The translations under genes were made by a program, and so were the position numbers. A DNA stretch of 64,000 nucleotides, taken from assembly GCF_032854445.1 (NCBI RefSeq), contig NC_088299.1:17665608-17729607 (forward strand), given 5' to 3'. Below the pieces are notes generated by a model. That model worked only from the letters and a program-made list of their open reading frames with translations, was not told the DNA's origin and did no database searches. Each line of letters opens with the position of its first letter. Position 1 is the first letter of the stretch. The DNA is from Liolophura sinensis (Eukaryota > Mollusca > Polyplacophora > Chitonida > Chitonidae). Shown one piece after another: positions 58,196 through 64,000 of this stretch.

Positions 58196-59689
58196 TAAAT
58201 TGAATTTCATTTTGCTTTAGTCCTTTTTTTATAGTCAGTATTTACTAGAAAAGATAACCATTAAACTAAGAAGTAACACGAAAAACTAAATACACAGTTG
58301 TCAAGCACAGCAATCCTTGAGATCGGCGCTGGTAATAGCAATGATAACTACCGAAAATGGAGAAAAAAAGGCGAAAAAAAGAAAAGTAATGTCTTGGGTT
58401 TGAACCTGAGACTGCCAATAATCATGTATATTGGGTCTAGTACTATAGGCCCGAATGGAGATTATGTGACTTTGATCTCCTGCTCCTAGCCGAGAACAAA
58501 ACGCAGAAAGATTACTCTGTTGCACTCTCGATGTCCGTTTCCATTGTATGCAGCAGTAACAAGTTTCATGCAGTCTTCAGTCCTATTTTCACTTGCCAGC
58601 ATAGGCTTAATTTACACGCAGAAAGAACTGAAATTTAGAAGTTTTATTGGGACCCAGCTATTGGGACATGTGCTAAATTTGAATCAGAGACTCTGTGCGG
58701 GAGTTCAAGAGAAGCAGATTCTCAACGTGTGACATAGAACGACATATTTTTGACATGCTTGATGGTATTTTGTGGAGAGGGCGAAAGTATATTTTCGTAA
58801 ATATCACTCTAAGCATTGAAATCCGTTGAGCAGCAATGTAAGAAACTAAATTAATTCTGTTCCGAACACCCTTATGTGCATTAAGCACTGTATAAAGTTC
58901 TAAAGAAGTCGGCCATTTTGCTGATGTCCTGTGATATGTTTTGATCCATTTACGAGATGTATATCTTTTACAGCTGAGAGTTGGACTTCACTTAAATCTT
59001 TACTGCCACTGTTTTATGAATTACACCGGGGTAATTTTTGACGAAACGCCGAAGAAACGCTAAAAAAGTAGCTGTAAATAGCTCCAGATAGTATACAGTT
59101 ATTTAGATAGTGGAAAAATGCCCTGTTCACTTAACGAATATTAAACTATCTTAAAGCAGGATCTTAAACTTTACACAAGTTTTGTTCATAAGGATAGTAC
59201 ATTGAAGCGTGTAAGGGCAGACAACTTAGTTATCGGTGCACTAACGTGGCCTTAAAAAATGTAAAAAAAATTCGCACTTTTAAGAAAAATAAACATAGAA
59301 AAAATAAGAACCATTTTGTAGTTCAGGCTGATAGACTGGGCACAAACGCCATCCAACAGTCAGCTGGGATGTAACTTGCAAGAGTTTTAATAGAATGTCG
59401 CGCGGTATTATGGATACACCAAGGCTTGCTCCCATGGCAGTGGATTACGTCTATGTTTTGTTTAGGTGTCTGTATATTAAATGTTATGCCAATACAGCAT
59501 TATGAGTAACTCTAAATCAGTGACCTACATGTACTTCGTATTGTAATTAACATCACTGCATTTTTTTTTTTACCGAATTCTACCGGATTATTGCGATGAA
59601 ATAATTCCCTAATACTTGTACATGTCAGACTGGTATAACGGCCTATCCCGACCAGACTTCCAAGATAACCACAGATAGCAGTTATACGG
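58196..59689. other. No recognisable feature
   Basis: Short open frames only. AT-rich. Confidence 0.4.
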
Positions 59690-59724
59690 GAATTAAAGGT
59701 CCCTCCCCACCCCTCATGTTTTCC

Positions 59725-59830
59725 ACGCATCACAAGCCAGGCCGAATTATTGGCTTTTTCTCTACCCTTGCTGGAGGCAGTACACAGGCTCTGTTAAACG
59801 TAAGTATAGTGTTCTGTATCCTAAGATTTA
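59725..59830 (+). repeat. Module C, isolated 3' end
   Basis: GCCGAATTATTGGCTTTTTC, TCTACCCTTGCTGGAGGCAG and TGTTAAACGTAAGTATAGTG match the ends of copies 2 and 3 and of the piece at 63450. Confidence 0.7.
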
Positions 59831-59957
59831 TTCACATCAATCTGCTAATATACAAATTTTCACTGCTGTCAATGGCGGGTTGGATTTATTCAACTCTTTA
59901 TTCTTCATTACAGCTTCTTTGAATGGACACTTATTCCTGATTTTCAATCAGAAGATG

Positions 59958-60058
59958 GAGGTGGTTTTCGCCTCCCTCCTCCCACCCTAATGCTGGTTGC
60001 CGTGGTATAGGTGAAATATGCTTCCATACGGTATAAAACACGAATGGAAACAGTAAAT
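59958..60058 (+). mobile_element. SINE family B, 3' fragment
   Basis: CTCCTCCCACCCTAATGCTG, GGTGAAATATGCTTCC and CGGTATAAAACACGAATGGA. Diverged. Confidence 0.75.
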
Positions 60059-60171
60059 TAATATTACTGATTGGATGAATAATGTTAAATATGCGTAAAA
60101 CAAAAAGATCTAAGTCTCGGCAGGAATGAAAACACGATTAAAGAGTGTATTCAATAATATAATAATCAGTA

Positions 60172-60435
60172 GTGATATCTGTGTTACCATCAGCAGTCTT
60201 ATCTGTGCTACCATCAGCTGTCTTAGCTGTGTTACCACCAGTAGTGATAACTGTGTTACCATCAGTACTGTTACCTGTGTTACCATCAGAAGTGTTATCT
60301 GTGTTGTCACTGTCAGCCTTATCTGTGTTAACCATCAGCTGTGATATCTGCTACCCTCAGCACTGATATCTATGTTGTCATCAGCAGTGTTATCTATTAC
60401 CACCAGCAGTGTTATCTGTGTTACCACCATATCAA
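60172..60435. repeat. Module C, array part 2
   Basis: About eleven copies of a 24-bp unit GTTACCATCAGCAGTGTTAT plus CTGT. Same core as the array at 55680 with an extra TTATCTGTG segment. Confidence 0.9.
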
Positions 60436-60479
60436 TACCATTCCTGTAACAGTGTGGCCAACATCAGAATTTTCAGTAT

Positions 60480-61400
60480 CAGTATAGCTCACATTTCTTC
60501 ATTGGCATGTACTCATATGTGGGCCATTATGGTGGAAAATCGAGATTACGCTAATTTTGAAATACACACAGCCTACAGTCAGTCATGATGTAGACAAAAT
60601 CAGTAAATCGTTGTGTAACGAGGGTAGACACAACACTCTTTTCACCGTCAAACACCTCTGCGATCTCTGTAGGAACCTTGCTATAATAATGCACTTTAAA
60701 TAGTGTTTACTTAAGCTACTTCACTTTCTTCTCATGCAGAGAGCAGGGTGATTTGCAAGAGCTTTAATAGAATAATATTTTATATAAGTGATATTAAGTC
60801 CAGCTCATGCTGGCTTCCTCTCCGGCCGTACGTGGGAAGGTCTTGCAGCAACCTGCGGATGGTCGTGCGTGTCCCCCGAGCTCTGCCCGGTTTCCACCCA
60901 CCATAATGCTGGCCACCGTCGTATAATTCTTGAGTACGGCGTAAAACACCAATCAAATAAATAAATAAATACATAAGTGATGCAGCTAGGCCTGCTGTTA
61001 TCATAGTGGATTGCATCGATTCCTGACTAGAACATGTCTGCAAGGGCTTACTTTACCTCCATGTCATTCTTAAAACTCCCAGTCCACAGACAGCTGCTGA
61101 TTTCAGATATCAGTAGAGACAAAGAGCTGAGGGTCTTGTAAACAAAATACTGGGGTTGGAACGTTGTTAAGTCACAGTTCTGCTCATTAGTATGGTTAGA
61201 AAACAAATGTGTAATTATTAAAATCAGTTAGGTGCTACATACGTCACAAGTGGCTAACGTTTGTCTTGACAGCACTTCCAAGAGAGAAACCTAGCGGAAT
61301 TATTGGCTTTCTACCCATACTGGAGAGAAGTTCAATCTCTCTCAGACATAAATACTGTTCTTTGTCTCCCCAATGTCTACAAATATCGATCGACTTGGAT
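60480..61400 (+). repeat. Module C, body copy 2 (interrupted by SINE B)
   Basis: AGCTCACATTTCTTCATTGG, GGAACCTTGCTATAATAATG, TTATATAAGTGAT, GGATTGCATCGATTCCTGAC, ACAGACAGCTGCTGATTTCA, AAACAAAATACTGGGGTTGG and GAATTATTGGCTTTCTACCC are shared in order with copy 3. No protein is encoded. Confidence 0.82.
60793..60972 (+). mobile_element. SINE family B insertion with a perfect 9-bp duplication
   Basis: Inserted in module C copy 2, flanked by ATAAGTGAT at 60784-60792 and 60973-60981. Starts at AAGTCCAGCTCATGCTGG (inside the tRNA-like head) and ends AAATAAATAAATAAATAC. Copy 3 at 62.33 kb shows the uninterrupted site (TTATATAAGTGATACAGCTA). Confidence 0.94.
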
Positions 61401-61574
61401 AAAAGTGGCCACTGCCCTCACTGATATGGAAATTGGTTGTACTTAATCAACACGTCATTCTTAATTTCTGAATATTTGAAGAGAAGCCGATTACTGAGAC
61501 TTGATACATGTTGTCTACCCCCGTGTCAACTAGCAAGGCACAGGGGATTGAAGCACGAGTGAGTGTCATTCCGC

Positions 61575-61745
61575 AGTGTAACCAGTGGTATTGTTGTTAC
61601 CATCAGAAACGTTGCCATCAACAGTGTTACCAACAGCCGTATTTTGTTTAGAATTATAGATATTAGAGAATCACAGGAGTGTTAATTTCGCCAGTGATAT
61701 CATCAGCAGTGTTTTCCTATGCAGTAGTTCCTTCAGCTGTGTGAA
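61575..61745. repeat. Module C, array part 3 (degenerate)
   Basis: Scattered GTTACCATCAGAAACG, GCCATCAACAGTGTTACC and ATCATCAGCAGTGTTTTCC motifs preceding body copy 3. Confidence 0.7.
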
Positions 61746-61749
61746 ACGA

Positions 61750-62790
61750 GAGCTCACATTTCATCACTAAAAGCTACACGCAGACATTGGTAAAGGGTAT
61801 ATATGTCACTCGCTTATAAAGCTTCACCAAGTATTTCCCACACTATTGCCTTTCAGTCACTGAGGCACGCATAGTCATCACCATAGTCAAGGGATTTCTA
61901 AACTTGAACATTGACGTAGTACTTTCTGCAAGGATTTTCACGCCGTATATACGACATATACGTATTTATCAAATAAACCGCTGCAACAGGTTCCACTGAA
62001 TGAAGGATTAACTTAAGGTGCGTTAAGAAACAGCTGCTCACCTTGACCGATAAGAATATTCCAGACTGTTGCCAGACTGGCTGAAAGCAAACGCAGTCCG
62101 ACATTCAGTCATGGTCATAATGAGAAAAAACACACTTTTTAGCGTTTTAAAGATCCTGGATGCCTCTTTGAATCTTGCTATAATAATGGACTTTAAACGG
62201 CAGAACAGATGTTTACTACTGTATATTTCGCGCAAGGCAGCACAGGCAAATCGACGTGCGTTGGAGAGATTATTTTACAAAACGTCTTAAAATCAATGTT
62301 TTTTTTTCAGAATTTGGAGATAAGAATGCGTTATATAAGTGATACAGCTAAGCCTACTGTGATAACAGTCAACACATCGATTCCTGAGCTGAACATATAT
62401 GAAGGATTTATTTCGCATGGTGGCGCTAAGAGCCATTTAATTCCTAAGACTCAAAGCCCACACACAGCTGCTGATTTCAGATCTCAGCTGAGACTAAGTT
62501 TGGAGAGGAAGATGAGGGGTTTGGGGGTTCGGGGTGAGTCGTGTAAACAAAATGCTGAGCTTGGTCCATTCATCAGTCTAAGTGCTGCTCATCAATATGA
62601 TGAGAAAACAAATACATAGTTATTAAAATTAATTAGTTGCCACACACGTGGCAAACTGGTAACTTTGTGCAGCCAGAACTTCCATCAGAAGGCTTCTCCG
62701 GAGGTGAAAGCGTTGGGGGAATTATTGGCTTTTTCACATCCCATATTGGAGACAGTAACAATAGTGGTTTATTCTAACAGTTCACATAGG
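61750..62790 (+). repeat. Module C, body copy 3 (uninterrupted)
   Basis: GAGCTCACATTTCATCACTA, AATCTTGCTATAATAATGGA, TTATATAAGTGATACAGCTA, ACATCGATTCCTGAGCTGAA, CACACACAGCTGCTGATTTC, AAACAAAATGCTGAGCTTGG and GGAATTATTGGCTTTTTCAC. It serves as the empty-site reference for the SINE in copy 2. The open frame at 62209-62619 lies inside it and is unlikely to be a gene. Confidence 0.82.
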
Positions 62791-63434
62791 CGTTTGAAAA
62801 ACAGCAACCCAAATAAAATCCTTTTATCACATTGACTTAGGCAGACTTACGTACAAAAAGCCTGACAAAAAATCTTTCATTTTAATGGAAGAAAATTACA
62901 CCCATCTCAGGAGCAAGACATTTACCCATTTGCGCCGGAAAATCTGTATTACATTTCATTTTACTGATGTGACCTGGTATCTTGTCTGCTCTGTATTCCC
63001 CAGACTCCAAAAGCCCGGCATAAACCTGTCAGAACCTTTAGCTGTGTCCTGTCATAATACAGATTTACAGATAGTCTGCACGGACATAGCCTGCCTGTGT
63101 GAGGATGTATATCCAGGTCTTAGGGGAGGATGTCATGGTGTGTTATACCTTAGAAAGCATGTCTGCTCTCACTGATGTGTCCGTTATGTTAGCCATACAT
63201 TGCTCTAAAACAAGAAAACTTCAAAGCTGGTGCAGAATCTGAGTTCATGGTTTTCTGCCAAGAGACATGTTTCACATAGATCGTGGTGCATGGTTCTGGG
63301 AAATACTGGACTCCACCAGTTAATGAGATAGATTTTGATGACATTACCATGAAATAACCTCCACATACACGACAGACTGGTATAACGACAGAAACCACAC
63401 ACTGCACTTACACGGCAATGAGAGGTTTCTTCAC
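62791..63434. other. No recognisable feature
   Basis: An open frame at 62885-63175 is cysteine-containing (HNTDLQIVCTDIACLCEDVY) but has no recognised domain. Confidence 0.35.
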
Positions 63435-63545
63435 CTCCTCCACAAGAGACTGGTCTGAATTATTGCCTTTTTATCTACCCATACTGTAGATAACAGACGA
63501 TCTGTAAAACGTAAATACCTATCTCCCAGACTTATATACATACAT
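63435..63545 (+). repeat. Module C, isolated 3' end
   Basis: CTGAATTATTGCCTTTTTAT, CTACCCATACTGTAGATAAC and TGTAAAACGTAAATACCTAT match the other module ends. Confidence 0.68.
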
Positions 63546-63654
63546 CCATCGGTTGGGATAAAAATGATCACGATTTTCATTGATGGATTGCACTTCATTG
63601 GCGCTTTCTTTTTCGAATTTTCCTCGGCCAAGAGAAACGAGAGTGGCAGATCAG

Positions 63655-63735
63655 ACTTACCCTTACCAGTGATACACGTACCATCAGCGGTGATGCACAT
63701 ACCCTTACCTGTGATGCACTTACCATCAGGAACGG
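63655..63735. repeat. Short 21-bp tandem repeat, possibly the next module array
   Basis: CTTACCAGTGATACACGTAC and CATCAGCGGTGATGCACATA-type units, about four copies. TACCATCAG recalls the module C arrays. Confidence 0.75.
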
Positions 63736-64000
63736 CTGTTGCCAAACTCAGAAGTTTGAACAGTATTAAATGCATTTGCTTATTAACATATGTTTTATAT
63801 TTCAGTGTTGGTATGCCGCTTTTCATATCAGTAAAGTTTTGTCATAGGTGTACACGAGAGATGACACATAATCAACTTCCACGACAACCCTGATCTCATG
63901 AGCCATACAGCAAATTTCTTCTGGATGATCTCCTGCTTATTTGCGGAAATGAGTCTTAGTTGTCAAACCTATACCTATCTCACTCCTCACCAGTCATACT

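Overview
This window is non-coding-rich animal genomic DNA, and I read it as a lophotrochozoan, most likely a mollusc. The reasons are: no long intact ORF outside tandem repeats; short candidate exons with GT/AG boundaries; many tRNA-derived SINE copies of two main families whose style I associate with molluscan genomes; a decayed GIY-YIG/RT retroelement of the Penelope-like group; and about 15 minisatellite arrays covering very roughly 9-10 kb. The organism call is an inference. A bivalve, a gastropod or another lophotrochozoan all fit.

Gene candidates are few. On the plus strand, three exons with matching phases (5096-5470, 6093-6309, 10293-10420) encode about 240 residues that read like a divergent RAD9/PCNA-type sliding clamp. 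A further exon-like block (25145-25359) has a similar flavour but is not linked by phase. On the minus strand, three phase-compatible exons (23539-23231, 22888-22750, 20554 to about 20277) give a protein whose last two exons together look like a CARD (death-fold) domain. A 58-bp minisatellite fills the intron that splits the domain. A single open block at 38012-38503 begins with an LRRCT-like cysteine motif. None of these models is complete.

Mobile DNA makes up most of what can be recognised. At 32.6-35.65 kb lies a decayed retroelement with a GIY-YIG endonuclease upstream of a Penelope-like reverse transcriptase (YIDD box at 35221). That is the permuted order described for Naiad/Chlamys elements. 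It is interrupted at 33626-34356 by another repeat carrying a 48-bp minisatellite with a 144-bp higher-order period, flanked by a 9/10 matching target duplication. SINE family A (full copies at 29669-30026 and 53054-53418, each with a 13-14 bp target duplication) and SINE family B (about 12 copies) are scattered throughout. One B copy (60793-60972) sits inside an unclassified repeat with a perfect 9-bp duplication, and the empty site is present at 62.3 kb.

The right end (55.1-63.7 kb) is built from an amplified unclassified module: a (GTTACCATCAGCAGT)-type array followed by a conserved body, repeated at least three times, with a lone relative at 18.7 kb. Just before it, the tail of SINE B has itself become a 52-bp minisatellite. 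The largest arrays are a 34-bp repeat (13785-15760), a 42-bp repeat with higher-order structure open in five of six frames (47164-49070), a 58-bp repeat (21639-22634), a 44-bp repeat (27442-28110) and an 18-bp repeat (12334-13063). Long open frames over these arrays follow from repeat lengths divisible by three or from stop-free units, and are not treated as genes.
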